45,548 nt of DNA from CAYLHS01 sp964383535 (GCA_964383535.1 CAYLHS010000007.1:1-45548); one strand, 5' to 3'; shown: positions 26,553-36,192, counted from the stretch's first letter. The notes: generated by a model from the sequence alone, not told the origin. A program made the numbers and translations.

Positions 26553-26943
26553 GTGAGAGGTCGCGACCGGTAAGGAAATCCCACGCATGCTGCCACCACG
26601 GCCTCGACAGCTGTTCGATCTGAGGTGTGGTGGTGGTCGGCACGTCGGGAGTGAACCCCTCGTCGTTCGGATCGACCACCACATACGCGGTTTCCCCCGG
26701 TTTCACGAGACCGAAGTCGCGACGGGCCACCATTTCTACTCCTGCATCGGACGACAAGAAGTCCGCTTCTGCCTGGAGTTTGGTGTTCTCCTCCTGGATG
26801 GTGGCAAGTTGCTCGTGTGCCTGGTCGACACGCCGCTGTTCGGCCATGAGGCTGCGAATCGGCAGCACGTTCGTCAACAGAACGGCTGCGACCACGATGA
26901 CGCCAATGACGGCCAAGAGAGCAGCGCGCGACCAGAATCTCAT
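26545..26943 (-). CDS. ftsB: FtsB/DivIC-like septum protein
   Basis: This 132-residue bitopic membrane protein has one transmembrane helix (about residues 7-28), a heptad-type coiled coil (about 33-60, RSLMAEQRRVDQAHEQLATI), and the septum-family segment VEMVARRDFGLVKPGETAYVVV. It is expected to act with FtsL and FtsQ in the divisome. The ATG complementary to 26941-26943 is preferred because it overlaps the enolase stop as ATGA; an in-frame start six codons earlier lies within eno. The Thr/Pro tail after residue 100 ends in an amphipathic WWQHAWDFL. Synteny (eno, ftsB, DUF501) supports the call. Confidence 0.9.
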   Translation of the reverse strand: MRFWSRAALLAVIGVIVVAAVLLTNVLPIRSLMAEQRRVDQAHEQLATIQEENTKLQAEADFLSSDAGVEMVARRDFGLVKPGETAYVVVDPNDEGFTPDVPTTTTPQIEQLSRPWWQHAWDFLTGRDLSHG

Positions 26944-28211
26944 CGACGCATCCACGTCCACCCGGCAAACCGGGCGCTGTCGCCGAGCATCTCTTCGATT
27001 CGCAGCAGCTGGTTGTACTTGGCGGTGCGCTCACCGCGTGCCGGGGCACCTGACTTCATCTGCAGCGCGTTGGTCGCGACAGCGAGGTGTGAGATGAACG
27101 AGTCTTCCGTCTCGCCTGACCGGTGGCTGATCATGCGGCCATATCCTGCACGTTCCGCGGTTTCCATCGTGTGCAGTGTCTCGGACAGGGTCCCGATCTG
27201 GTTCACCTTGATGAGAACCGAGTTGGCGACACCGGTTTCGATACCCTTGCGGAGCAGCTTCTCGTTGGTGACGAAGATGTCGTCGCCAACGAGTTGGACC
27301 TTCCCGCCCAGGCGTTCGGTGAGAACCTTCCACCCGTCCCAGTCGTCCTCGGCAAGCCCGTCTTCGATGAGCACGAAGGGGAATTCGTCGACGAGACCTT
27401 CCAGGTAGTCGACCATCTCGACCGACGACACCTTGCTCCCCTCCATCACGTACGCGCCGTCCTCGTACATCTCCGATGCCGCCGAGTCGATGGCGATCGC
27501 GACATCCTCGCCGGGTGCGTACCCGGCGCTGGAAATCGCCTCGACGAGCAGCTCGACCGCGGAACGGTTGTGCGGCAGGTCGGGAGCGAAGCCGCCTTCG
27601 TCGCCGACGCTCGACGACAGCCCTTTGGCGGCGAGCACCTTCTTGAGAGCGTGATAGATCTCCGCTCCTGCACGAAGCGCTTCACGAAACGTGGGCGCGC
27701 CACCGGGAACGAGCATGAACTCCTGAATGTCCACGGAGTTGGCAGCATGAACACCGCCATTGAGCACGTTGAAGAACGGCGTTGGCAGCACCCTTCCCTT
27801 GGTTCCACCGATGTAGCGAAACAGCGGGATGTCGAGCGCGCCTGCGACCGCCCTGGCAGTCGCCATCGAAACGCCAAGGATTGCATTCGCACCCAACCGG
27901 GATTTCTCCGGGGTGCCGTCGAGATCGATCATCGCCTGGTCGAGTCCCTCTTGATCGGTGGCGTCTCGTCCGATCACGACAGGGGTGATCTCATCTCGGA
28001 TGTTGGCGAGGGCCCGCTGCACACCCTTGCCGCCGTAGCGGTCTCCGCCGTCTCGAAGCTCGAGCGCTTCGAGCGCCCCTGTCGACGCCCCGGACGGAAC
28101 CGCCGCCCTGCCGAATGCTCCGCCAGCGAGGAACACCTCGGTTTCGACGGTCGGGTTTCCCCGGGAGTCGAGGATTTCGCGGGCCTTCACCGCGCTGATC
28201 GTGGTGTCCAT
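26940..28211 (-). CDS. eno: Enolase
   Basis: This 423-residue cytosolic glycolytic enzyme interconverts 2-phosphoglycerate and phosphoenolpyruvate. All active-site regions are present: AREILDSRGNPTVE, VPSGASTGALEALELRD, NGGVHAANSVDIQEFMLVP, the metal ligands in AIDSAASE, LIEDGLAEDDWDGW and GDDIFVTN, the catalytic Lys in SVLIKVNQIGTLSET, and the signature SHRSGETEDSFISHLAV, ending with KYNQLLRIEE. The ATG complementary to 28209-28211 follows AAGGAGGG. It is 22 bp downstream of mazG and overlaps ftsB, so the three are probably one transcript. No unusual substitution was seen. Confidence 0.98.
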   Translation of the reverse strand: MDTTISAVKAREILDSRGNPTVETEVFLAGGAFGRAAVPSGASTGALEALELRDGGDRYGGKGVQRALANIRDEITPVVIGRDATDQEGLDQAMIDLDGTPEKSRLGANAILGVSMATARAVAGALDIPLFRYIGGTKGRVLPTPFFNVLNGGVHAANSVDIQEFMLVPGGAPTFREALRAGAEIYHALKKVLAAKGLSSSVGDEGGFAPDLPHNRSAVELLVEAISSAGYAPGEDVAIAIDSAASEMYEDGAYVMEGSKVSSVEMVDYLEGLVDEFPFVLIEDGLAEDDWDGWKVLTERLGGKVQLVGDDIFVTNEKLLRKGIETGVANSVLIKVNQIGTLSETLHTMETAERAGYGRMISHRSGETEDSFISHLAVATNALQMKSGAPARGERTAKYNQLLRIEEMLGDSARFAGWTWMRR

Positions 28212-28233
28212 AGGCCCTCCTTGTGTGCCGAAT

Positions 28234-29694
28234 CTAGTCATTGGAAGCCTCCGCTTCATGTCTTTCGGCCGCTTTCGCCGCGGCCCACATCTCATCGAGT
28301 TGATCGATCGTCTTGCCGTTCACGTCGAACGACGTCTCCATCCAGCGAAACCGGGACGCGAATCGCTCCACCGCTCCTCGCAAGGCGACCTCGGGGTCGA
28401 GGTCAAGGTGCCTGCTCAGATTCACGACCGAGAACAGCAGGTCGCCCATCTCGGACTCCGCCGCCGATCTGTCTCCGAGCGCATCTTCCAGCTCGTGGAG
28501 TTCTTCTCGTATCTTGGCCGTCACCGACGTGGCCTCGTTCCAATCGAATCCCACCGACGCCGCCCTCCGTTGAACCTTGGCCGCCCGTTCCAGGCCGGGG
28601 AGCCCGGCGGGGATGTCGTCCATCAACGATGTCCGCTGCTTCTCCTCCTGTTTGATTTGCTCCCAGTTGCGCAGCACCTCGTCCACGCCGGACACGGCCA
28701 CGTCGCCGAAGACGTGCGGATGCCGTCGAACAAGTTTCCTGCGCAGCATCTCCGCGACGTCCTCGATGTCGAACGCTTCAGCTTCGGATGCCATCACACT
28801 GTGAAACACGACCTGAAGGAGGACGTCGCCGAGCTCTTCTTCGACGTCGGCGTAGGCGCCGTAGTCCGACACGCCCCCAGGGGCGTCGGTCGGCAGGGCC
28901 GACAGCGCGTCGGCCAGCTCGTACGCCTCTTCGATCAGGTTGCGAACGAGCGAGTGGTGGGTTTGGCGACGATCCCAAGGGCACTCGCGCCGCAATCTGC
29001 GCATCGTGTCCACGAGTCCGGGCCATCCCGCAGGCGGCGGTTCGAGGAACAGGGTCGTCCGAAGACCGGCCATCGCCTCGTGAACGCCGGCGAGTGGAAC
29101 CCGTTCGATGGAGGCCTCGACGGTCCCGAGTTCTCGGGCCACGACGATCTCCGTGGCGTCGGGCAGAACGGCAAGGAGCCGGTCCCGGACATCACCGAGC
29201 ACCATCGGCACATCCACCTGGGCAATCACCGTCGGCAAGTGCAGCAGGAGGGGATCGGGAAGATCGCGACCGTCGAGTATCTGCACCCCGAGGAGATCGA
29301 TGCCGACCTCCTCGCTGAGGACATCGAGGAATGACTCACCTGGCACGACTGTGACACTGAGTCCCGCAGCGCCGGCGGCTTCGAGAATCAGCCTGGTGGA
29401 TCGTTCTGCGACGAACGGACTACCCGGAAGGCCGACAACAACGTCGGTTCGGTCTGCCGCCTCAATCGCCCGTTCTGCGAGCGATTCGTACACCTCGTCG
29501 AACGTCTCGGCCGACTCGTACAGGTCATCGGCAGACGCGACGTCCCGACGTTGCGCCAGCGCACGTGCCGCAGGATGCTCGAGAGTGCGAACGATCACCG
29601 TCCGAGATGGATCGAGCAACAGATCGGCGGCACGACCGGTCACCCGATCGAAATCGCCGGGTCCGAGGCCGACGATGTCGATCCGACCGACCAT
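28234..29694 (-). CDS. mazG: Tetrapyrrole-methylase-like / MazG NTP pyrophosphohydrolase fusion
   Basis: This 486-residue fusion has an N-terminal SAM-dependent tetrapyrrole-methylase-type domain (about 1-210, starting VGRIDIVGLGPGDFDRVT, with VVGLPGSPFVAE). Two tandem MazG domains follow (about 235-345 and 380-475). Metal-binding patterns are EEAYELADAL with VEEELGDVLLQVVFH, and REELHELEDALGD with ESEMGDLLFSVVNLSRHL. The MazG half hydrolyses canonical or damaged NTPs to NMPs. The architecture matches Bacillus YabN. The methylase-like part has no established reaction. The ATG complementary to 29692-29694 overlaps the foldase stop by one base (TGATG), which fixes the start. Confidence 0.92.
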   Translation of the reverse strand: MVGRIDIVGLGPGDFDRVTGRAADLLLDPSRTVIVRTLEHPAARALAQRRDVASADDLYESAETFDEVYESLAERAIEAADRTDVVVGLPGSPFVAERSTRLILEAAGAAGLSVTVVPGESFLDVLSEEVGIDLLGVQILDGRDLPDPLLLHLPTVIAQVDVPMVLGDVRDRLLAVLPDATEIVVARELGTVEASIERVPLAGVHEAMAGLRTTLFLEPPPAGWPGLVDTMRRLRRECPWDRRQTHHSLVRNLIEEAYELADALSALPTDAPGGVSDYGAYADVEEELGDVLLQVVFHSVMASEAEAFDIEDVAEMLRRKLVRRHPHVFGDVAVSGVDEVLRNWEQIKQEEKQRTSLMDDIPAGLPGLERAAKVQRRAASVGFDWNEATSVTAKIREELHELEDALGDRSAAESEMGDLLFSVVNLSRHLDLDPEVALRGAVERFASRFRWMETSFDVNGKTIDQLDEMWAAAKAAERHEAEASND

Positions 29695-30611
29695 CAGGCC
29701 GGCGGGTTGATCGTGTAGTCGGGCGATCCCGCCCAGGTGCCGTACTTCGGATCGACGTCGATCGAAGCGGCATCCAGCTTGCCCATGATCCAATCGGTGA
29801 ACAGCTGGGAGGCCTGCTGTTGCTTGAGCTGCGTCACGAGGTCCGCCTTCATATCGTCGAACGTCGGGACTTCTCTCGAATCGACGATCAGCACGTGGAA
29901 CCCGTAGTCCGTCTGAACCGGCCCGTACACCTCACCGATGGGCGCTGCCAGCGTCGCTGCCGCAAACGCGTCGACGTACGTCGATGGCGCCGCACAGCCG
30001 AGATCGCCGCCGTTCTGGCCGGAGGTGGTATCGGTCGACACTTCAGCGGCGACATCCGCGAACGACTCGCCGTTGTTCAGCCGCTCGATCACCTGGTTCG
30101 CTTCGTCTTCCGTGTCGACGAGGATGTGATGGACGCACACTGTTGTCTGGGCGTCCTTGTTTGCGTCGTAGGCGGCTTGCAGTTCCTCGTCGGTCGGCTC
30201 CGTCACCTGTGAAGAGAGCTTGTCGTTGATCTCAGAGCCAAGCAGCTGCTGGATGGCTACGTGACGAATGGTGTCGCGGGTGATGCTGTTGGAGGTGAGG
30301 TACGCGTCGATGGTCGCATCATCGGACCCGATGGACGTCAGGAGTTCATTGTACTTGTCGTCGACGGCACTCTGGTCAACGCTCAGCCCCCACTCCTGTT
30401 CGGCCGCTTGTTCGACGGCCTTCTCGATGATGAGGTTCCTGAGGTTCGAGTCGAAGGTGGTCGTGTCCACCGTGCCCTCCGACGGGGCGAGCGCCTGTAC
30501 ATCGCTCAAGCTGATCTCGTAGCCGTTGACGGTCGCAACCGTCTTGGATCCGCTCGAACAGGCAGATCCAACGAGGGCGAGTACAAAGAAGAGAAGAAGG
30601 ACCTTGCGCAC
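29694..30611 (-). CDS. Parvulin-type peptidyl-prolyl isomerase lipoprotein (PrsA/SurA-like)
   Basis: This 305-residue exported lipoprotein starts at the GTG complementary to 30609-30611. A hydrophobic signal ends in the lipobox LVGSAC, so Cys18 should be lipidated. A SurA_N-like chaperone region (about 27-145, starting VATVNGYEISLSDVQ) is followed by a parvulin domain (about 155-250) with CVHHILVDTEDEANQVIERL, GGDLGCAAP and YGPVQTDYGFHVLIV. It should assist folding of secreted proteins outside the membrane. The acidic composition and Thr/Ser richness are normal for this group. Its stop overlaps mazG. A mycobacterial lipoprotein gene (lpqU) is near the same site, but I do not claim orthology. 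Confidence 0.9.
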   Translation of the reverse strand: MRKVLLLFFVLALVGSACSSGSKTVATVNGYEISLSDVQALAPSEGTVDTTTFDSNLRNLIIEKAVEQAAEQEWGLSVDQSAVDDKYNELLTSIGSDDATIDAYLTSNSITRDTIRHVAIQQLLGSEINDKLSSQVTEPTDEELQAAYDANKDAQTTVCVHHILVDTEDEANQVIERLNNGESFADVAAEVSTDTTSGQNGGDLGCAAPSTYVDAFAAATLAAPIGEVYGPVQTDYGFHVLIVDSREVPTFDDMKADLVTQLKQQQASQLFTDWIMGKLDAASIDVDPKYGTWAGSPDYTINPPA

Positions 30612-30662
30612 GAGAGTTCACCTTTCTGGACGAGTGAGATAGTAGGCGGGTAGCCAAACAAG

Positions 30663-30683
30663 CCGAGTGCGTAGGCTACTCGG
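30663..30683 (-). terminator. Hairpin with T-rich tail at the end of mfd
   Basis: On the minus strand CCGAGT and ACTCGG form a 6-bp stem with a 9-nt loop, followed by CTTGTTT. It overlaps the mfd stop codon, so it could end or attenuate transcription before the foldase gene. Confidence 0.45.
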
Positions 30684-33600
30684 GCCACATCCTGTGGATG
30701 AATCGAGCCAGAGACGTTGCGATCTCCGATCTCGGCAGAGGTAGGAACACAACGCTCTCCGCCGCGCGAAGCACGGCCCTTGGCGCGATCCTCTCGAGGC
30801 GGACTTCTTGTGACGCAGACAGGTCCACCGGGGCGAGGCGAACCTCCCTGCCGAGCGAGACGATCTCGCTGAGCCCCACGCGCAAGGCCTCGGCCCGCAA
30901 CTTGGCGATCTCCAGCAGTGCCTCGACAGGCTCGGGCCACTCGCCGTACCGGTCCTTCCACTCGTCGGCGACGTCTTCCACATCTTCGACGGTTTGGGTC
31001 GTCGCGAGTCGCCGGTAGGCCTCGAGCCGCGTGTCCTGATCGGGGATGTACTCATCGGGCAAGAACGCGTCAACCGGCACTTCGATGCGGACTTCCGCAG
31101 GACGATCCTCGACGATGGTCCTCCCTTCCAACTCGTCGACGGCGTCGGCGACGAGACGGGCGTACAGGTCGAATCCGACGGCGGCGATGTGGCCGGATTG
31201 CACCTCGCCGAGAATGGAACCCGCCCCCCTGATCTCCAGGTCGCGCATGGCGATATCGAATCCCGAGCCAAGGTCGGTGTGCTCGCCGATCGCTTGGAGT
31301 CGCCGCCTTGCTTCCTCGGTGAGGGACTGCTCGGGAGGGTGGAAGAGGTACGCGTACGCGCGTTGCGAGGACCGGCCGACTCGCCCGCGCAGCTGGTAGA
31401 GCTGGGCGAGTCCGAGAAGATCCGCCCGTTCGACGATCAGAGTGTTCACGGAAGGAAGGTCGAGGCCGGATTCGATGATGGTGGTGGCCACCAGCACGTC
31501 GTAGTCACGGTTCCAGAAGTCCAACATGACCTGTTCGAGCTGACCTTCGCTCATCTGACCATGTGCGACCGCGAAGCGCGCGTGTGGAACGAGTTCTCGC
31601 AGACGGGCGACGGCCCTGTCGATCGACTGGACCCGATTGTGGACGTAGAACACCTGGCCCTCGCGTAGGAGCTCCCTACGGATTGCGGCCGAGACGGAGC
31701 GCTCGTCGAACGGCCCGACGTACGTGAGGATCGGGTGGCGATCCTCGGGCGGTGTCCTGATGTGACTGACGTCTCTGATTCCGGTGAGTGCCATCTCGAG
31801 GGTTCTCGGAATCGGTGTCGCTGTGAGCGTGAGGACGTCGACACCGACACGCAGCCGTTTGATGGCGTCCTTCGCACCCACGCCGAACCGCTGTTCCTCA
31901 TCGACGACGAGCAGGCCGAGATCTCTGAACGTGACATCGTCGCTGAGGAGGCGATGGGTTCCGATGACGATGTCGATCTCGCCGGTCGCAAGGCCTCGCA
32001 CGACCGCTCGCTGCTCGCTCGTACTGAGGAAACGGCTGAGGCTCTCGACCTTGATGGGAAACGGGTCGAACCGTTCGCTGAACGTCTGGAAGTGCTGCTG
32101 AACGAGGAGTGTCGTCGGGCAGAGCACGGCCGCCTGTCGACCGGCCGAAACGGCCCTGAATGCAGCCCTGATGGCGACCTCCGTCTTGCCGAACCCGACG
32201 TCACCGAACACGAGCCGGTCCATCGGCCTGTCGGACTGCATATCGTCGCGAACTTCCTCGATCGCCTGAAGCTGGTCGGACGTCTCCTCGAAGGGGAACG
32301 TCGCTTCGACTTCGCGTTGCCACGGACCGTCGGGACCGAAGGCATGCCCACTCGCCATCGCCCGCGCCCGATGAAGGCTCACCACCTCCTCGGCAACGGC
32401 AGCAACCGCCTTGCGAACCCGATCCTTCGTCGACGCCCAGTCTGCCCCTCCCATGCGCGAGACTCTCGGTGTCTCTCCGCCGGTGTACCGGCGAATCGCC
32501 GAGAGCTGGTCGGTCGGGACGTACAGCTTGTCGCCGGCTGCGTACGCAACGATCAGGTAATCGCGTTCAACTCCCGCGACGGTCTTGGCAACGAGACCTT
32601 CGAACCTCCCGATCCCGTGCCGGTGGTGGACGACGTAGTCGCCCTCTTGAAGATCCCTGTAGCTTGCGGCCTCGCCGCGAACCCGGCGACCGGCCCGGCG
32701 GTGCGCCCGCTGCCGGCCCGCGATGGACTGCTCGCCGAAGACGGCCACTCTTGCCGCCTCATGGTGGAACCCGAGGTGAATGCCGGTACCGAGTACGGCC
32801 GACTGCAGCGTCTCGAGGTGATCGACCCGGGGAAGGTCCAACCCGATGGATGCGAGCACGCTCGCGACTCGATCGGCAGCAACGTCGCCGTCCATGGCCA
32901 CAACCGTGGCAACACCCTCGCCGATCAGTTTCCCAAGCGCGCCGGCCACCGACTCGGGATCTCCGGGAACCGCATCGAGGCCGCTGGTTCGAAGGACCGC
33001 GTCGTCGGGTCCCGTGGGAACCGGCGGCGCGAGGAGCGCCGACCGCTCCTCGAACGGGATGGAGAGGTACAGCGGCGGATGATCGGTAGGAGCCCCCCAC
33101 GTCGGTGCCAGCGCGTCGGCGAGGTCCTTCTCCTCCGAAACGAGATCCCGCACCCGGTCTGTGACACCAACCGGGTCGAACACGACCAGGCGTCCACCCT
33201 GGGGCAGATCGGACAGCACGGTGAGGGGCGGCGCCAACCACGGCAACCACGACTCGATCCCCGCAAACGTGGATCTCTGGGCGATTCGATCCCACGTTTC
33301 GGACGCCCACAGCTCGATGTGGCGAGAAGCGATCTCCGCCATCGTGTCGTCGGGGCGCACCTCCTTCGGGGGAAACGCGACAAGTCCGGCCAGTTCGTGC
33401 TCCGATCGTTGCGACGCAACCGAGAACGCGCGGGCGGCGTCGACGCGGTCGCCGAAAAAGTCCAGCCTCACCGGATCCCCATCTTGGGCGGGGAACACGT
33501 CGACGATGCCGCCCCTCACTGCGAACTCACCTCGGGACTCGACGCGGATCGTTCGCTCGTAGCCCGCTCCGGCCAGAGCTTCGACGAACTGGTCGAAGTC

Positions 33601-33999
33601 GACATCGGAGCCGACGTGGACCGTCACCGGCTCCACAGACGAAGGACTGACCCGCTGTGCCGCTGCTCGAGCAGATGCGATCACGATTCCCCGGGACGAT
33701 CGCAGCGCGTGACGTGCCTGCGCCCGCCTGGCCATCGTCTCTTCGTTGGGCGACACATGTTCGAATGGGAGCGTCTCCCATGCCGGGAGCAATAGGGCCG
33801 AGTCGGTGAACAGTGACACGTCGTCGAGGAGTTCCTCGGCCTCACGTTCACCGGGAACGAGCGCGAGAACCGGCCCGGCGGAGACCGGACCGAGTCCGGC
33901 CAGGAAGAACGCGCGCCCCGCGGGAGCTACGGCGACGGTGGCCGAAGGTGGCGGCGACCGGCGCCAGGCTTCGAGAAGTGGGGAGAGCGGCGCCGGCAT
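30676..33999 (-). CDS. mfd: Transcription-repair coupling factor Mfd
   Basis: This 1107-residue DNA translocase releases stalled RNA polymerase and recruits UvrA. Regions in order are a UvrB-homology module (about 20-330, with PAWETLPFEHVSPNEE and RVESRGEFAVRGGIVDVFP), and the RNA-polymerase interaction domain (GDYVVHHRHGIGRFEGLVAK, about 450). A RecG-type helicase core near 600 has Walker A GDVGFGKTEVAIRAAF and box VVDEEQRFGV, then LTATPIPRTLEMAL and the TRG-like QLRGRVGRSSQRAYAYL. A C-terminal TRCF domain follows. The ATG complementary to 33997-33999 is chosen because upstream in-frame codons look non-coding. It is slightly shorter than the usual 1150-1200 residues. The order mfd, foldase, mazG, eno agrees with mycobacteria. 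Confidence 0.96.
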   Translation of the reverse strand: MPAPLSPLLEAWRRSPPPSATVAVAPAGRAFFLAGLGPVSAGPVLALVPGEREAEELLDDVSLFTDSALLLPAWETLPFEHVSPNEETMARRAQARHALRSSRGIVIASARAAAQRVSPSSVEPVTVHVGSDVDFDQFVEALAGAGYERTIRVESRGEFAVRGGIVDVFPAQDGDPVRLDFFGDRVDAARAFSVASQRSEHELAGLVAFPPKEVRPDDTMAEIASRHIELWASETWDRIAQRSTFAGIESWLPWLAPPLTVLSDLPQGGRLVVFDPVGVTDRVRDLVSEEKDLADALAPTWGAPTDHPPLYLSIPFEERSALLAPPVPTGPDDAVLRTSGLDAVPGDPESVAGALGKLIGEGVATVVAMDGDVAADRVASVLASIGLDLPRVDHLETLQSAVLGTGIHLGFHHEAARVAVFGEQSIAGRQRAHRRAGRRVRGEAASYRDLQEGDYVVHHRHGIGRFEGLVAKTVAGVERDYLIVAYAAGDKLYVPTDQLSAIRRYTGGETPRVSRMGGADWASTKDRVRKAVAAVAEEVVSLHRARAMASGHAFGPDGPWQREVEATFPFEETSDQLQAIEEVRDDMQSDRPMDRLVFGDVGFGKTEVAIRAAFRAVSAGRQAAVLCPTTLLVQQHFQTFSERFDPFPIKVESLSRFLSTSEQRAVVRGLATGEIDIVIGTHRLLSDDVTFRDLGLLVVDEEQRFGVGAKDAIKRLRVGVDVLTLTATPIPRTLEMALTGIRDVSHIRTPPEDRHPILTYVGPFDERSVSAAIRRELLREGQVFYVHNRVQSIDRAVARLRELVPHARFAVAHGQMSEGQLEQVMLDFWNRDYDVLVATTIIESGLDLPSVNTLIVERADLLGLAQLYQLRGRVGRSSQRAYAYLFHPPEQSLTEEARRRLQAIGEHTDLGSGFDIAMRDLEIRGAGSILGEVQSGHIAAVGFDLYARLVADAVDELEGRTIVEDRPAEVRIEVPVDAFLPDEYIPDQDTRLEAYRRLATTQTVEDVEDVADEWKDRYGEWPEPVEALLEIAKLRAEALRVGLSEIVSLGREVRLAPVDLSASQEVRLERIAPRAVLRAAESVVFLPLPRSEIATSLARFIHRMWPE

Positions 34000-34162
34000 C
34001 GTTTGACGAAGCGTAGTGTCCGGCTGTCGAATTCCGCCAAGATCGACTGGTCGCGAGGTACGGTATCGACGGCGGCCATCCGAGTCCCCAGAACTGAACC
34101 GATTCATACTTCGCAATGCCCCCCAGCGACGGTTCAGCCTCCCAGTCGGGTGGCCGCCTCAA

Positions 34163-35119
34163 TCACATGTGGCCGGCGTCACGGAACCACGCGACGGTTC
34201 GTTCGAGCGTCTCCTGAGGATCCGCATAGGTGAGCCCGAGCGCCCGCGTTGCCTTTGAGCCGTCGTAGATATGGCCAAAGGAGAGCACCCTCGCCATCTC
34301 CACGCAGAACGGCCGGCCCGGTATGAGCGTCTGCACGACCCAGCCGCCTGCGGCCAGCAGACCGGAGGGCAGGCGGACGATTCGGGGCCGCCTGCGTGAG
34401 ACGCCGGCCAGCATGCCGACGGCGTCACGTGTCGAGATACTCGAACCGGACAGCACGTACCGCTCGCCGGATGTCCCATTGGCCTCGGCAAGGAGGTGGC
34501 CCCGTGCCGCATCGGCGATGTCGACGATGCTGACGGTCGTGTCGATGAGCAGGGGCAGCCTCCCCGAGGCAATGGCCAGCAGCAGCCTGCCGGTTCCGGT
34601 GATCCGTCCTGGTCCTTGTACGGACGAAGGGTTGACAGCGACGACCTCGACCTCGCCGTGCGCTTCGAACGCGACCTGCTCTGCCTCGTACTTGGTTCGT
34701 TCGTAGGAGGACAGGAACCACCCCCGATGTACCGTGTCCTCGGTACCGACCGTTCCTTTCGCCTCGCCGAGTGTGACCGCGGAAGACGTGTACACGACCC
34801 GGCGAGCGCTCGTCGCGGCGGCGGCACGAATGACGTTCCTGGTGCCCTCCACATTGGCGCGCCACAACGGTTCGATCGAGGTGACGCACATGGCGTTCAT
34901 CCCTGCCACGTGGTACACGACTTCGGCTCCGTCCATCACGTCGACGAGTCTCGGGTAGTCGAGAATGTCCCCATCGACCGGCTCCGCACCGAGCCTTCCC
35001 ACGATGTCCGCTGCCACCTGCGTACGAGCGAGCGCCTTGACGTGCCTGCCTTCATTCACGAGATGACGAACCACTTCTCTCCCGACGACTCCCGAGCCAC
35101 CGGTGACGAAGACGGTCAC
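34163..35119 (-). CDS. NAD-dependent epimerase/dehydratase (extended SDR)
   Basis: This 318-residue extended short-chain dehydrogenase/reductase starts at the GTG complementary to 35117-35119, which overlaps the pgsA stop as GTGA. The nucleotide-binding motif is TGGSGVVGREVV, followed by DGDILD and the catalytic SSYERTKYE (YxxxK), with NPSSVQGPGRI further on. The N-terminal half resembles dihydroflavonol-4-reductase or hopanoid-associated sugar epimerases. The C-terminal region has RPFCVEMARVLSFGHIYDGSKATRALG-type sequence found in those subgroups. The substrate cannot be chosen by reading. Being co-translated with a phospholipid synthase hints at lipid or envelope metabolism. Confidence 0.88.
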   Translation of the reverse strand: MTVFVTGGSGVVGREVVRHLVNEGRHVKALARTQVAADIVGRLGAEPVDGDILDYPRLVDVMDGAEVVYHVAGMNAMCVTSIEPLWRANVEGTRNVIRAAAATSARRVVYTSSAVTLGEAKGTVGTEDTVHRGWFLSSYERTKYEAEQVAFEAHGEVEVVAVNPSSVQGPGRITGTGRLLLAIASGRLPLLIDTTVSIVDIADAARGHLLAEANGTSGERYVLSGSSISTRDAVGMLAGVSRRRPRIVRLPSGLLAAGGWVVQTLIPGRPFCVEMARVLSFGHIYDGSKATRALGLTYADPQETLERTVAWFRDAGHM

Positions 35120-35664
35120 GAGTCGACCCTGCGGACGATCGTGCCGAACGCCCGCAGGTACCCCCATCCTGAAGCGATCGTCAGTGCGACCGCGAACCAC
35201 ATCACCCACTGGTCGAGATACAGGCCTCCGAGCTGCTGGAAGGGCCGGAGAATCGCAAAGACGATGGCGAGGTACTGGACGTTGGCTTTCGTCTTGCCGA
35301 GAACCGATGGCTTGACGACGTGCCCCTCGATCGCAACGAGTCCGCGTAGCGTCATGACGAGCAGTTCTCGGGCGATGATGATGAGCGCCGCCCACACCGA
35401 CACGCGGTCCGTGCCGATGAGCGCGAGGAGTGCCCCGGTGACGAGGAGTTTGTCGGCGATCGAGTCGAGGAACGTACCGAGGATCGTTCCGATCTGCCAG
35501 CGCCGTGCCAGGTAGCCGTCGAGGAAATCGGTCGCGGCAGCTATGACGAAGAGGATCGCGGCGATAACGGCCGCGTGCTGCGTGCGTCCCTCGGCGAGCA
35601 CGAGCACCATGACGATCGGAGTCATCAGGATCCTGATCACACCCAGCAGATTCGGCACCGACAC
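35116..35664 (-). CDS. pgsA: CDP-alcohol phosphatidyltransferase (phosphatidylglycerophosphate synthase)
   Basis: This 182-residue integral membrane enzyme begins at the GTG complementary to 35662-35664, with VPNLLGVIRILMTPIVM. The CDP-alcohol signature D-x2-DG-x2-AR-x8-G-x3-D-x3-D is intact (DFLDGYLARRW then GTFLDSIADK). There are about five or six hydrophobic segments. The family makes phosphatidylglycerol phosphate from CDP-diacylglycerol and glycerol-3-phosphate. The start SVPNLLGVIR and the length fit PgsA, but closely related actinobacterial enzymes make phosphatidylinositol phosphate or cardiolipin, so the acceptor is less sure. It overlaps the epimerase gene and follows fxsA by 90 bp. 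Confidence 0.88.
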   Translation of the reverse strand: MSVPNLLGVIRILMTPIVMVLVLAEGRTQHAAVIAAILFVIAAATDFLDGYLARRWQIGTILGTFLDSIADKLLVTGALLALIGTDRVSVWAALIIIARELLVMTLRGLVAIEGHVVKPSVLGKTKANVQYLAIVFAILRPFQQLGGLYLDQWVMWFAVALTIASGWGYLRAFGTIVRRVDS

Positions 35665-35754
35665 CCTTGGCCCTCCTTCCGGCCGGGATGCTACCGCCCC
35701 GCGGGTTGTCGCACGGACCGACGGGCCGCTCGGAGCCCAGCGAAAGCAGGAAGG

Positions 35755-36192
35755 CTAGGTGTCAGGGTCGACATCGATCACCTCACCCTCGCCAAGCGAA
35801 CCGGTTTCGAAGGTCTGGAAGCCGGAGGACACGACTGCCATCCGCGCAGACAGCCGCTTCGAGACAGCCCGATAGAGCAACTCCCTGACGGGAGGGAGCA
35901 GCAGCAGGAATCCGAGTGTGTCGGTGACGAAACCGGGCGAGATGAGGAAAGCTCCGGCGACGAGGATCATTGCGCCGTCACCCAGCTCCCGACCTGGCAG
36001 CCCTCCCTGCTGTAGCCGGCGCGTGAACCGTTCGAGCGCCGAGAGGCCTACCCGACGCACCACCACAGAGCCGATCAACGCTGTAGCCAGCGCCAACGCC
36101 AGCGCCGCGGCGAGTCCAACTCTGGACTCGACCCAGAAGAACGTTGCCATCTCGGCAACGGCAAGAAGTCCGAATACTGTGAGGAACCGCAT
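35755..36192 (-). CDS. fxsA: FxsA-family membrane protein
   Basis: This 145-residue inner-membrane protein has three or four hydrophobic segments (about 3-20, 26-45, 75-100). Family features are VESRVGLAAALALALATALIG at the second helix and GDGAMILVAGAFLISPGFVTDTLGFLLLLPPVR near residues 72-104. E. coli FxsA counteracts phage T7 exclusion by the F plasmid; the normal role is unknown. The cytoplasmic tail is acidic (EGEVIDVDPD). The ATG complementary to 36190-36192 is used. It diverges from the methyltransferase gene at 36326 across 133 bp in which I see no clear promoter. Confidence 0.9.
   Translation of the reverse strand: MRFLTVFGLLAVAEMATFFWVESRVGLAAALALALATALIGSVVVRRVGLSALERFTRRLQQGGLPGRELGDGAMILVAGAFLISPGFVTDTLGFLLLLPPVRELLYRAVSKRLSARMAVVSSGFQTFETGSLGEGEVIDVDPDT

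Noticed and set aside
31735..33795. 686-codon plus-strand reading frame opposite mfd
   Set aside because: Arg/Gly/Glu-rich antisense shadow of a certain Mfd gene in high-GC DNA; no family motif.
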